This document shows positions 10,956 to 21,129 of a stretch of DNA of 64,000 nt, piece by piece. The notes below the pieces were generated by a model, which did no database searches, had not been told where the DNA came from, and saw only the letters and a program-made list of their open reading frames with translations. Every line of letters begins with the position of its first letter. Position 1 is the first letter of the stretch. The stretch lies in NCBI GenBank assembly GCA_026874595.1, contig CM049311.1, positions 56,057,953 through 56,121,952 on the forward strand. Reading direction: 5' to 3'. Source of the stretch: Sipunculus nudus. Its lineage: Eukaryota; Annelida; Sipuncula; Golfingiida; Sipunculidae. The translations under genes and the position numbers were made by a program.

Positions 10956-11063
10956 TGTGGGATAGGACAGCGCCCTCTCGCATAATCTCTAGCCAACCAT
11001 GGTACCTAAGTAGAATTCCAGTCAAACTTCACCTTACAGGTAAGGCTTGTTTAACTTTACAAT
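10956..11063 (+). repeat. DIRS right inverted terminal repeat and outer extension
   Basis: Starts TGTGGGATAGGACAGCG, complementary to the inner part of the left repeat, and runs out through a segment ending CTTTACAA at the element boundary. The outer part differs from the left repeat; the internal complementary region keeps both versions. Confidence 0.8.
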
Positions 11064-11159
11064 TAAACACCATCAGCTCATTATACAGCTTATATAACCA
11101 CACAAAAACAGCATTTGCCTGCATCCTCTTCCAAATCATACTAAGTGATCATATATAAC
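11064..11159 (+). repeat. Dispersed repeat, copy B, right part
   Basis: Resumes the repeat broken at 8790. 'AAACACCATCAGCTCATTATACAGCTTAT' aligns (with small differences) to about 936-965 of copy A, ending at CATATATAACA (11149-11159 against 1020-1030). Copy A continues into the GCTGAGCG terminus there, but this copy switches to different sequence, so its 3' end is lost. Confidence 0.65.
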
Positions 11160-14100
11160 ATTTCATATATTGTGTTAGATATTGGATCCGCCAAAACAGA
11201 GTTTTATGGATAATGTGTTCCGCTGCGTTTATTTCCGGAGAATTCCTCTGAGACCCTTGGACTGATCTTTTCGGATCAGTTGTTCCTTCGCCTATATAGT
11301 TGTGTGTAACGAAGACAGGTGGCGCCGCCTGCAATCCTTTCTGTGCAGTGTTAATCTGGGTGTCTTTGAGATATCAGCCCATATCTCAGGATTGGTTCAG
11401 CGTATTGAGCTGAAATTTATCATGTCCATAGATCTTGGATCTCTCCCCCTCGTTTTCGAGACTGGTGGTGCCAACTTAAAAGAATTTTTTGCGTAGCGTC
11501 AATCCTTGCATTTGCCATCTGTTCGTCTTAGTGATTGTTTAATGTATTGGGTTGGAATCGTGCATGTCCATAAATCCTTGACCGTGACATCTCAATCTTG
11601 TAAACAAGACTGGTGGCGCCATCTGCAATCTTTTTTTTTTGTGGTGTCGATCCGTAATTTGGCATGTCCATCCATCTTGGTAAGTTTCCTCGTAAACCAG
11701 ACAGGACGAGCCACCTACCTTCCCGATTTTCTAGGTTAAATTAATGCCCGTTTCTTAGGAGTGGTTTAACGTATTGGCTTAAAATTGTGCATATCCATAG
11801 ATCTTGGACTCTTCTATCTAGATTCGCACAGAGCATTAAATATAAATGATTATATAATCATTCTGTCAAAGCCAAACTATAATGATTCTATTTGTGGAAT
11901 GAATTATTCCTTTGTTAATGATACTCTCAGTGACAGTCATACATTTTCGAGATTTTATCTTACCTAAGACCTTATAATAAATGCCATGTTGCGGCGTCGT
12001 CCGGTGTCAGACGTCCGTACTTTATCCTATACTCCCTTAAATCGCAGGAGCTAGCATTACTAAATATTATTTATAAAATCAGTCACGTGTCACACATCTG
12101 ATTGAGCCTATGTGGTGCTATCTGCATCGTTCTGCAATATACATGGAGAGGCCAGAAAACCTTAAAAAAATTTTTTTTCGTCATTTGGCCGAATAAGCAT
12201 ACTAATATTACAGTTTCGGAAACGGCTGGAGCTATCATCGCCAAATTTTATGCAGATATGGGTTATATGACTTGTATTTGAAATTTAGTGGATTGACCCA
12301 TTCTTTACAGGGTCTCCACTCTCCTGTTTTCCGTACATTAACCCATGCTATCTCTAAACGGCAGAAGCAAAAAAAAAAAAAATAAATAAATAAATTAAAA
12401 AAAAACAAAAAAAAAACATGTCGCATGTCAGTTTTTGTGAGATTGCCTGTTTCTGGCGCCATGTGCATTGTTTAGGAAAGTAAAAGATCATATGATTATT
12501 TTCAAACAAAGTCATTTTCAATACCAGATGGGAAATGTCGCAATAATGTTTTCTATATCCACGTATAACCGAACATTTGTAAAAAAACACTATCAATATA
12601 TAGGTGGCTCCATGGGCCATAAACTAAGAAATGCATAATAGTCGAGTCAAACAGTTACACCCCCCCCCCCCCAAAAAAAAGGATTCAAAATGTCTTTTAA
12701 CCGTTTTCGTACAGTTGAACACCAAAAATAACATACTAAAATCGAAGAAAATCGGACTCCTTGTATAGGTTGTTATATTCATGATGGTCCCAAGGATGGC
12801 CACCAAATCCCTAAAATGGCCATAGTAATCATATAGGCCAGTTTCATCTGTCTTCAACAAGGAAGTGTGTGTTTGGGGGGGGGGGGGTTCAGAGCCGTTA
12901 AGGTAAGGGCACCTTTTTTTAACGAACCTGTGAGCTTACGCGATGGTGTGGCGCCGGCCGTCGTCTGTACGTTAACACATATTTTCCTCGAAATCGGCAG
13001 GACCTATCATCACCATATTTTATTTAAAAAATTAGTAATCTTAAAAAACTATTTTACAATCTGCTATATTTATTTAGATTTTATAAGGGGAAAAGCGAAA
13101 AAAAATATTCTCAGATACCGTCCAGCCACATTGTTCAATATTTCACAGGAATAATCTCTGAAACAATCTCTTTCAAGTTTGTACGAATCGTTGGTGAACT
13201 TTGGCTTAGTAACAGGAAGCTGAACTTAGTCATTGGGACAAAAATAGGATACTAAAATTACAATTACAGAAACGACAGGAGCTATCTTCACCACATTTTA
13301 TACAAATGTTTTTCAGATGACTCGTATATGAATGTGAAGTATTGGTGGCGCCACTTGCATTAACCTTTTCTGCACGAGGGTCATCGATCATGAGTTCATT
13401 AATCCATAATTTCTCATGAATAGCAGGAGCTACATCCCTAAAATTTATGAAAAATCTGTCGCTAATCAAATGTTGTGGGATTGAGAGTTTTGTGGCGCCA
13501 ACTGCATTAACTTACATTTCACCGAGAAAAGCTAAAAAAAAAAAAAAAAAACACACAGAAAATTTTCGTCTATGAAATAATCCAGCCAAAAAGTTTCAAT
13601 ATTTCACAGAAATGATCCCAGAGATAATCTAAATAGTACGTACATATGGTTTGAGTTTGATGAATTTGGGCGGATTTACAGGAATTTGAACTTGGTAATT
13701 TGGCCAGTTAAGCATACTAACATAAAATCTCAGAATCGACTGGAGCAGGCATCACCAAATTTCGTGCAAATTTTGGTAACGTGACTCATTTGAAAATGCA
13801 TTTTTGTGGCGCCAGCTACATATCCTGTTTTTTACGGAGAAAAACAATTTTAGCCTCTTTCAGTTAAGTTGTTTATAAAAAAAACCGTCATGTTGTGTGC
13901 ACCCAGTTTGTATACAACCAAGTATTGATTCATCAAAAAACTTTGTATGCTGGAAGTGGGTCAAAGTGCCATACATAGCAGGAACTGCTAGCAATCAGGA
14001 GGCCTCTGACTATAATGTTTCATATTTCTTGTTAATAGGCTGTATATCAAATAAACTTGTAAATAAAAAAAAAATTGCTGCCTATATGGCGGTTAAAGTC

Positions 14101-15500
14101 GTCACATAAATAATAACCATTTAGATGCTACTGGGTATACTGGCCCATTTCATATTGTACGAGTAGTTCGTATTTCTCTGCAAAAAAAGTAGGATTAACT
14201 AGAAATATTCATTCCAAGGAATGCTGGCCTCCATCATGATGCGATCTTTATGTGGATTACTCGCCAAAACGTGTTTGCATTCTCTTTTAGGTTCATACTG
14301 CCATTTTCATTCGTGCGGAAGTTCCCCAACCCGTGTGTGTATTCACATATTAAGCCCATATTTCTTCGTGCATTCGTGTATAGGTGACTGTAAGTTTGTG
14401 AATATTCCCGGAAGTTCTTCCTGGACACGGATCATGATGCGGACCCTCACTAAAAATCAATTAGAATCATCCATGGCTCATTCCCGAAGTGCTCTGAATA
14501 TTTAATGAAATGTATGTTGTGAACAAACACACACACGAACGGGAATTAACGCATACTCTTCTATACTAGGCGTACTTAACAAGAAATACCGGAATTACAA
14601 GAATAACATTTAGAGATCCTTGCTATATTACATCATTGTTTAGCACAAAAGATTATACATAATTTATAATACACAATGGTCAAGTAAAGTGACATCAATA
14701 TAATGAATTAACATGTGCCGACTGATCAGTATTTTAAAAAAAAGCTGAAAACCCTTTAGAAATCTTCTTCTGTGAAACTGCTCAGCCAAATTGTCCAATA
14801 TTTCACAGAAATAATTCCTGGAACAATCTCTCTTAAGTTTGTTCGAATGGTTTAAGTTCGGTGATTTTTCGCCGAGTAACAGGAAGTTGAACTTAGTCAT
14901 CTATCCAAAAAAGCATACTATAATTACGATCTCTGAAACGGCTGGAGCTGTCATCACCAAATTTTATGCCAATGTTTGTCACACGAGTCATATCTGAAAT
15001 TGAGGTGTTGGTGGCGCCACCTTCATTGGCCTTTTTTTGTACGGGGGTTATCAGTGCCCGTATCATTCTGAGGGCTACAAAAAACTTCTTCTCTGAAACC
15101 TTATGGCCAAATGTTTAATATCGCACGGAAATGATCCTAGGCTTGTGCTTTCTGGCTACAAAGATCTCCTTCTCAAAATACACTGAGCCAAATTCTTCAA
15201 TCTCACACATTAATTATCCTTAGATGTTGATAATTCAGGTTTGTTCAAATGATTTTGGTTAAGTGCAAGCTTTTTGGCTGAGATATGGGAAGCTGAACTT
15301 AGCCATTTTGCTGTATTTTCCTAAATGAGTTATAAACCTGCAAAACGTTTTTCGACTGATGCCACTGAGGCCAATTTGTTTAATATTTTACAAGAATAAT
15401 CCCCATAATAATTCTTATAATAATTTGGCTGAATTATAGAGATTGAATCGAGTCATTTTACCATATATGTTAGCTATGTGAAGCAGTTACATCTAGCCTG
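11160..15500 (+). repeat. Decayed array of GGTGGCGCCACC-containing repeats
   Basis: The stretch opens with a hairpin at 11186-11211 (CCAAAAC..GTTTT core) that is also the left-end feature of the nested element at 60397. Then come degenerate units of several hundred bases. Recurring blocks are 'GAAACGGCTGGAGCTATCAT' variants (12217, 12980, 13270, 13735, 14935), 'TTTCACAGAAATAATCC' variants (13140, 13605, 14805), 'AACAGGAAG(T/C)TGAACTTAG' (13211, 14879) and a GGCGCC palindrome (11321, 11612, 12458, 12951, 13347, 13493, 13808, 15014). C and G runs occur at 12659 and 12878. No coding sequence is supported; all open frames are short and repeat-derived. Confidence 0.6.
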
Positions 15501-16586
15501 GCACCAGTTTATCAGCATCTATTACATCATTAGACATTTAGATTTCAGCTTATCTATGTTCAATATTGACAAAAATGTTTTTTAAAAGCTTTTACAAATT
15601 TAGAATTATGATTGAAATTAGTCATTATACCAGAAAGTGTCAACAGCCACAGGTATGCAACTCCGTCGTTATAAAAAGACTGCTGAACATGGTATCGATA
15701 TTCAACTTAATTCAATATTTTGCCATCAGTGAGATGTTTCTGTATAATGATTTTGCATTCAGTATGCATCTGTAATAATTTTTCATATATTCTTAATTTT
15801 TTTTTATGAAAAGCATTTGTTTTTTTTTTTGGAAAATTTATTTCAAAGTTATTTCAAGTAGGAACCACTATTTTGAAGGGATGGCAGCACTGGGTTTTAC
15901 CATTGTCAGTGTCTGGATGTTAGCAACTGGCCAAGCTTGTGTCAGCTTACGCTCTTTACACAGCGCTTTACCTATAGGCCTGCTACCTATATCGTAAGCG
16001 CTGTCTGTTTTGACGTCATATCCTGTCAGATGAGACCCTGTGCTGGAAGACACGACCTCTATGGTTGGCTGATATGGTCACATGATTAATAAATAGCAAA
16101 TATTAATGCTGTTGGCAATTTTTTTAGGGGTTGAAGAGGCCATTGTGTATGAGCTAGACCACAAACTTAATCCATAAATATTTGTGGTCCTCTTGACTGC
16201 GTGTAAACAATACCCGATATGCGACACACAACTGATGCGACAAGGAATCTACATAATTACCAGGCCGTGTTGCCAGCAAGAGGTTTACCAGCCAAGCGAG
16301 GAATACACGGAGCATTTATTGTTACATTTGTTTTGAGTGACAGCTCCTCGCCCCAGCAACCGTTTGGATAGGCCACAGTCTGTGGCACAAGCTCAGAGAA
16401 AATGGCCCGACATGTGCTTTGCACTGGACCATGTAAATATAGGATGTCCGACCTGTGAGCTGTAATTCATAAGAAATGTACGTGAACAACATTGGCTCCG
16501 TGCACGCCTTGCTGGCAAACGGATACATGGTTTCGCTAACATATAGTTGTAATGTCATAATCGAATCGGTTCATGATACGAGAAGT
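15501..16586. other. Intergenic, no gene recognised
   Basis: Contains a segment at 15840-15870 resembling 21140-21165 ('TTATTTCAAGTAGG'), an old repeat edge. A frame from 15881 encodes a short hydrophobic peptide but ends without a recognisable donor or domain. A CRE-like TGACGTCA is present near 16010. Nothing firmer can be said. Confidence 0.35.
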
Positions 16587-17348
16587 ACGGTGGCTCGTAT
16601 AGGACATGCAACAAAATATTTTTATCTCGTTCCAACGCATTGGAATCTCGTGGCCACGCGATAATTATCTCGTTCCCACGCGTTAGTATCTCGTGGCCAC
16701 GCGACAATTATCTCGTTCCCACGCGATACTAACGCGTGGCCACACTATAATTAACGCGTGTGAACGAGATAATTAACGCGTGGAAACGAGATAAATGTAG
16801 ATAGACAATACAGCTAAACCTGCATCTTAAATCCTTAAGGCATGTTTCTATACACTGGATTAAGACTATGCGGGCTTATTTGAGCGGGTTTAATATGCTG
16901 AGACCTGAAATGATGCAACCGGGACTCATACAACACTCATGGGCCTTGTTTGTTCAGACAATGTGAGCGGGGAGGGGGGAGGGGGGTGTGGTGTTAGTTC
17001 GGGTGTCATAATAAATTTAAATAATATGAAATACATAACTTAAGTTTTATCGTGGAATTAAGATTTGAGGGATAAGGATGAGCAAATTTCCCGTGGAAAG
17101 GTCTTCTTAAAAAGAAATGGGGGGAGGCATGTCTCCCTTTCTCTCCCGCTCCCCCCCCCTCCCCGCCCAAAGTCACAAAGAAATGGCATAGCTGACACCT
17201 TTTGTTGTAAGCTTCTCCCTTGTGACATAACTCAAACCGACACGAGATACTTTCGCGTGGGAACGAGTTCATTATCGCGTGGGTACGAGATACTCTCCCG
17301 TTTGAACGAGATAAAAAAAAAATTCTTGGTGTCCTATACGAGCCACCG
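16587..17348. mobile_element. TA-flanked inverted-repeat transposon (MITE)
   Basis: The ends are perfect 19-base inverted repeats, CGGTGGCTCGTATAGGACA at 16587-16605 and its complement at 17330-17348, each bordered by TA (16585-16586 and 17349-17350). That fits a TA target duplication of the Tc1/mariner type. The subterminal regions are packed with short palindromic units built on ATCTCGTTCCCACGCG and its complement (16620-16795 and 17240-17310). The middle, including the G- and C-runs near 16970 and 17100-17160, is non-coding. No transposase is present, so it is non-autonomous. Confidence 0.75.
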
Positions 17349-17479
17349 TAGAGAAGGGAGGAATTCGACTATTTTTAGCTCAGCTGACTGAAATTCATCT
17401 GAGCTATAGCGGTTACTCTTTGTCCGTCGTCCGTCCGGCCGTCCGTCCGTTAACAGAGCACAAATCGTAACCACTAGAC

Positions 17480-19080
17480 CTGGAATCTTCTCACTTTGCA
17501 TCCACGGAGGACCATAAAAAAATCTCCTTGAAAACCTGAAATTAGGTCTCTCTTACACATATTCTTTGAGCTATGGGGCTCCGAAGTACCCCCCCCCCAG
17601 AATAATGGAAAATTTGATACAAAAGCCGAAGTATCTGAACAACTAATGCATTGATCAGCATGATTTTTTTGCATGGATATTGATCATGGAGTGTTTCATC
17701 ATTTTCTGCAGACTGGTGGCGCCACCTGTATTTTTTCGATTTTTTACGATTTTTTTATCTTTTTCTTGAGACCTCTTAAGATGCGGTCATCTGTTTACAG
17801 GGCACAAATCGTAACGACTTGACCTAGAATTTCTCTCTTTACATGCAGAGAGGCCCATGAAAAGTCTCCTTGGAAACCTGAAATAAGGCCTTTGTTACCC
17901 ATAACCTCTGAGCTATGGAGCTCCGAAGTACCCCTCAGAATAATGGAAAGCTCAAGTAACTGAACAACTATTGCACTGATCACCATGATTTTTTGCATGG
18001 ATACTGATCATGGAATGTTTCATCACCTCCTGCAGACTGGTGGTGCCACCTGTATTTTTATATTTTTAGCTCAGCTGACTGAAAGTCATCTGAGCTATAG
18101 CGATCACTCTTTGTCCGTTCACAGGGCACATATCGTAACCGCTGGACCTGGAATCTTATTACTTGACATCAAGGAAAGTCCATGAAAAGTCTCTGTTGAA
18201 ATGTGAAATGAGGTCTCTGTTACCCATATTTTCGGAGCTATGGGGCTTACAAGTATCCCTCAGAATATTTAAAATTTGATACAAACGCTCCAGTATCTGA
18301 ATGACTAATGCATTGATCACCATGATATTTTGCATGCATACTGATCATGGACCGTTTCTTCAGTGTCCTGCAGACTGGTGGCACCGCCTGTATTTTTTTT
18401 TTTTTCGAATTTTCAAGCATTTTTGTTCTATTTTTGAGACCATTCAAATAAAGCATCATCTTTTAACAGGGGACAAATCATCACTGTTTGACCAAGAATC
18501 TTCTAACTTATCATCTATAGTGGTCAATGAAAAGTCTTCATCGATATCTGAAATTAGGTCTCTGTTACCCATATCCTCCGAGTTATTGGGCTTGTAAGTA
18601 CCCCTAGAAAAATGAAAAATGTGATACAAAAGCTTCTGTGTTTGAATATCTAATTCATTAATTGCTATGATTCTTTGCCTGCTTTTTTTATCATGGAGTG
18701 CTTCATCAGTTCCTGTAGACTAGTGGCCCCACCTGTATTTTTTCGAATTTTCACGCATTTTCTTTTCTATTTTTGAGACCTTCAAATGAAGCAGTCATCT
18801 GTTAATAAGGCACAAATTGTCACTGTTTGACCTAGAATCTTCTTACTTGACAACTAGGGAGGTCAATGACAAGTCTTCATGGAAACCTGAAATTAGGTCT
18901 CTGTTACCCATATCATCTGAGCAATGGGGCTCCTAAGTACCCCCAGAATAATTAAAGATAAGATTCAACAGCTTCTTGAATAACTTATACATTGATTGCT
19001 ATGATTCTTTGAATGCTTTTTGGTCATGGAGTGCTTCATCAGTTCCTATAGACTGGAGGCACCCCCCCCCCCCCCCCCAG
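17480..19080 (+). repeat. Tandem ~330-bp satellite with GGTGGCGCCACC
   Basis: Successive units carry GGCACAAATCGTAAC, CCTAGAATCTTC, CCTTGGAAACCTGAAATTAG, CTGTTACCCATA, GAGCTATGGGGCT, TTGATACAAAAG and a GACTGGTGGCGCCACCTGTA-type block (17711, 18036, 18372, 18720, 19052), spaced about 325-350 bp. The palindrome is best kept in the first copy. The same satellite fills 59101-60390. Confidence 0.75.
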
Positions 19081-19129
19081 AGGCATGTTGTTTTCAGTTC
19101 CATCTTCTGTCATCGTCGTCCTCATCTGT

Positions 19130-20150
19130 AGGATATCTTGTAAACGCGTTAACTTTTTAAGGTCTGCATATTTTCCGCCAAAATTTGATACACTCAATTG
19201 TTCATACGGAGGAGTTTGAAAACCAGTGACCTTGGCCTTCATATTCAAGGTATAATCTGCTGCTGAAATGTGAAATTTTTGTGAACCCCATAACTTTTGA
19301 TATGTTCCACATTTTCCCCTCAAATTAGGTACACACATTGTTCCTGCCAAGTTCTTGGAAAAGTTTGAAAACTGGTGACATTGACCATCGATCTTCAAAG
19401 TCAAATATGCCAAAATGTAATTTTTTTTAACCCCATAACTTTTGAAGTATTAAACATTTTGTCCTCAAATTTGGCACAGCAATTGTTCCTACTAACATCA
19501 AGGACAAGTTAAAAAAACTGACCTTGACCTTCATCTTCAAGATCAAATCTGCAGAAATATGAAATTTTTGTGAACCCCATAACTTTTGAAGTATTCCACA
19601 TTTTGTCCTCAAGTTTGGTACACCAATTGTTCCTACCATTTTCTCGGACAAGTTCAAAACCTTGTGGCCTTGACCTTTCTCTTCAATGTAAAAATTCCTG
19701 AAATGTAACATTTTTATGAACCCCATAACTTTTGTAGTATTTCCAATTTTGTCATAAAATTTGGTACAACAATCGTTACTACCAAGCTCTCAGAAGAGTT
19801 TGAAACCTGGTGACCTTGACCAGGATCTTCAAGGTCAAATCAGTGGAATTATAGTTATTGTCTTGTGGATAAGATAACTCTTGAAGGGCTGCATATTTTC
19901 CTCCAAAATTTGAAACACACATTGTTCCTACCAAAATCTTGGACGTGATAGAAATCCTGTGACCTTGAACCTTGATCTTAAAGGTCAAAACATATGCAAT
20001 TCTAGGCTTATTGTGACCCCAATAACTTTGTAAGTACTGAAGATTTTTCTTCAAATTTGACACACCAGTTTTTCTGCCAAAATGAGTTCGAAAATCAGTG
20101 ACCATGACCTTCAAAGTCTAATCTGCTGAGATCTAGATTCATTGTTTTGA
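19130..20150 (-). repeat. Tandem ~145-155-bp satellite with TGACCTTGA palindromes
   Basis: Units are marked by CCCCATAACTTTTG (19287, 19432, 19577, 19732, a variant near 20019) and by GTGACCTTGACC...TTCAAGGTCAAAT. About six to seven copies are visible, diverged from each other. Frames open on the minus strand through these units are repeat-derived and not conserved proteins. The strand given is that of those frames; the array itself has no known direction. Confidence 0.65.
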
Positions 20151-20773
20151 GATATTGCATATTTTACCCCTTATGTTTTGGGATGAACCATAGGGGGGAG
20201 ACATATATCTGTTTTGCACTGCAAAAACAGAGCCATTCTAGTTTCGACTTTTTTTACACAATTTTATGTCTATTTTTGAGAACTTCAAATGAAGCAGTTG
20301 TCCATTAACAGGGCACAAATCATGAGTGTTGGACCTAGAATCTTCTAACTGATATCCTTAGAGTTCCATGAAAAATATCCTTGGGGAATTGAAATTAGGT
20401 CATGGTTAACTATATTTTGTAAATAAGGGGAGAAAACATGAGCATCAAGTGAGTCAGGTGGGGCTCATTTTGTATCCATTTGGCCTATAATCCTCATACA
20501 TGACTTTCAGAAAGGTCCCTTAAAATCTCCTTGGAAACCTGATATGGGTTTCACTCTGACCAATTTTCTACAAGTTGTGTTAAAGAACCTATTTTTCACA
20601 CTAAATTAGTCATGAGGGCATAAATGGTAACAGCTGCATGTAGATTAAGGACATTGTAACCTATATCTAAGGGCTATCAGCAAAATACATGATTTTGACT
20701 CTAGGAGTTTTTTTGTCCATTGTTCAAGGCTCCTTGAATTCAGCTGAGCGTCATGGCCCATGGGCCACTTGTT

Positions 20774-20950
20774 TACTAAGAGTAACTACTTGAGTGCACT
20801 TGAAGCGCACTTGCAGCGCAGCTATGGGCGGAGCAATGAATTATGATGCCTGTCGACTGTTTGTTAACTGGCATTTGTTAGGCAAGAAGACATCTACCAA
20901 ACACCTGGTGTATTAATGTATCATAAACGGTCAAACCAGGCAGCGGAAAA
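20774..20950 (+). promoter_or_regulatory. Possible promoter/5' UTR of the 20951 exon
   Basis: A short unique stretch between the Helentron-like element and the ATG at 20951. It has a GGGCGG box near 20826 and an unusually GC-balanced composition for this window. Assignment rests only on position and composition. Confidence 0.25.
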
Positions 20951-21095
20951 ATGAGTCGCTTCTTTAGAAGCGCAAGATTTCCGCTGCCTCGGGAGCGTAG
21001 TGTGAGCTCTATGAATAGCTTTGGCACAGTGCCAGGATATGAAGATGACTATATGCTGCAGTCTGACTACTATAACAGTTTGGGTTGTTTTCATG
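20951..21095 (+). CDS. Putative first coding exon, unrecognised protein
   Basis: From ATG at 20951 the frame encodes 48 residues of non-repetitive, polar sequence: an Arg-rich start (MSRFFRSARFPLPRERS) followed by an acidic/tyrosine-rich part (GYEDDYMLQSDYYNSLG). It reaches CATG|GTAAAT, a usable splice donor at 21096. The AAAAATG context is a reasonable start, and the surrounding DNA is unique while both sides are repeats. Splicing at 21095 leaves phase 1. Joining to the exon at 22908 in that phase would hit a stop, so either intermediate exons exist or this belongs to a different gene. I do not recognise the protein. Confidence 0.4.
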
Positions 21096-21129
21096 GTAAA
21101 TTCATTGTAATTTTTAAACAAGTCAATGC

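Larger units (their letters stand above)
8791..11063 (+). mobile_element. DIRS-type tyrosine-recombinase retroelement, internally deleted
   Basis: Architecture, left to right: outer inverted repeat, remnant of RNase H, complete-looking tyrosine recombinase gene, internal complementary region, right inverted repeat. The internal region at 10770-10892 is the reverse complement of the right outer end joined to the left outer end, exactly the junction expected of a circular DIRS intermediate. Flanks show no target-site duplication beyond a shared TT, as expected for recombinase-mediated insertion. Gag, nearly all of RT and the usual methyltransferase region are missing: the complete family is usually 5-6 kb, this copy 2.3 kb. 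It must have moved, if recently, using proteins from a full-length relative. Confidence 0.85.
17372..20773 (+). mobile_element. Helentron-like element carrying two satellite arrays
   Basis: The 5' end is TTTTTAGCTCAGCTGACTG (17372) followed by CTCTTTGTCCGTCGTCC and CCGTC repeats. The 3' end is TCAGCTGAGC (20740-20749), a hairpin GGCCCATGGGCC (20755-20766) and CTTGTT. GCTCAGCTGA and TCAGCTGAGC are subterminal inverted repeats. Subterminal inverted repeats, a 5'-proximal microsatellite, a hairpin only at the 3' end and T-rich insertion context are the described layout of Helentron (Helitron2) non-autonomous elements. No Rep/helicase or endonuclease gene is inside. A second 5' terminus at 18063 suggests that two copies are nested or fused. 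Satellite units fill the interior (listed separately). Confidence 0.65.

Noticed and set aside
14221-14505. 94-residue + frame
   Set aside because: Overlaps an equally open minus frame within decayed repeat sequence and shows no domain.
19039-20114. Three consecutive minus-strand frames of about 100-124 residues with similar peptides
   Set aside because: Similarity comes from the underlying 145-155-bp satellite units, which shift frame and contain stops; no domain or start context.
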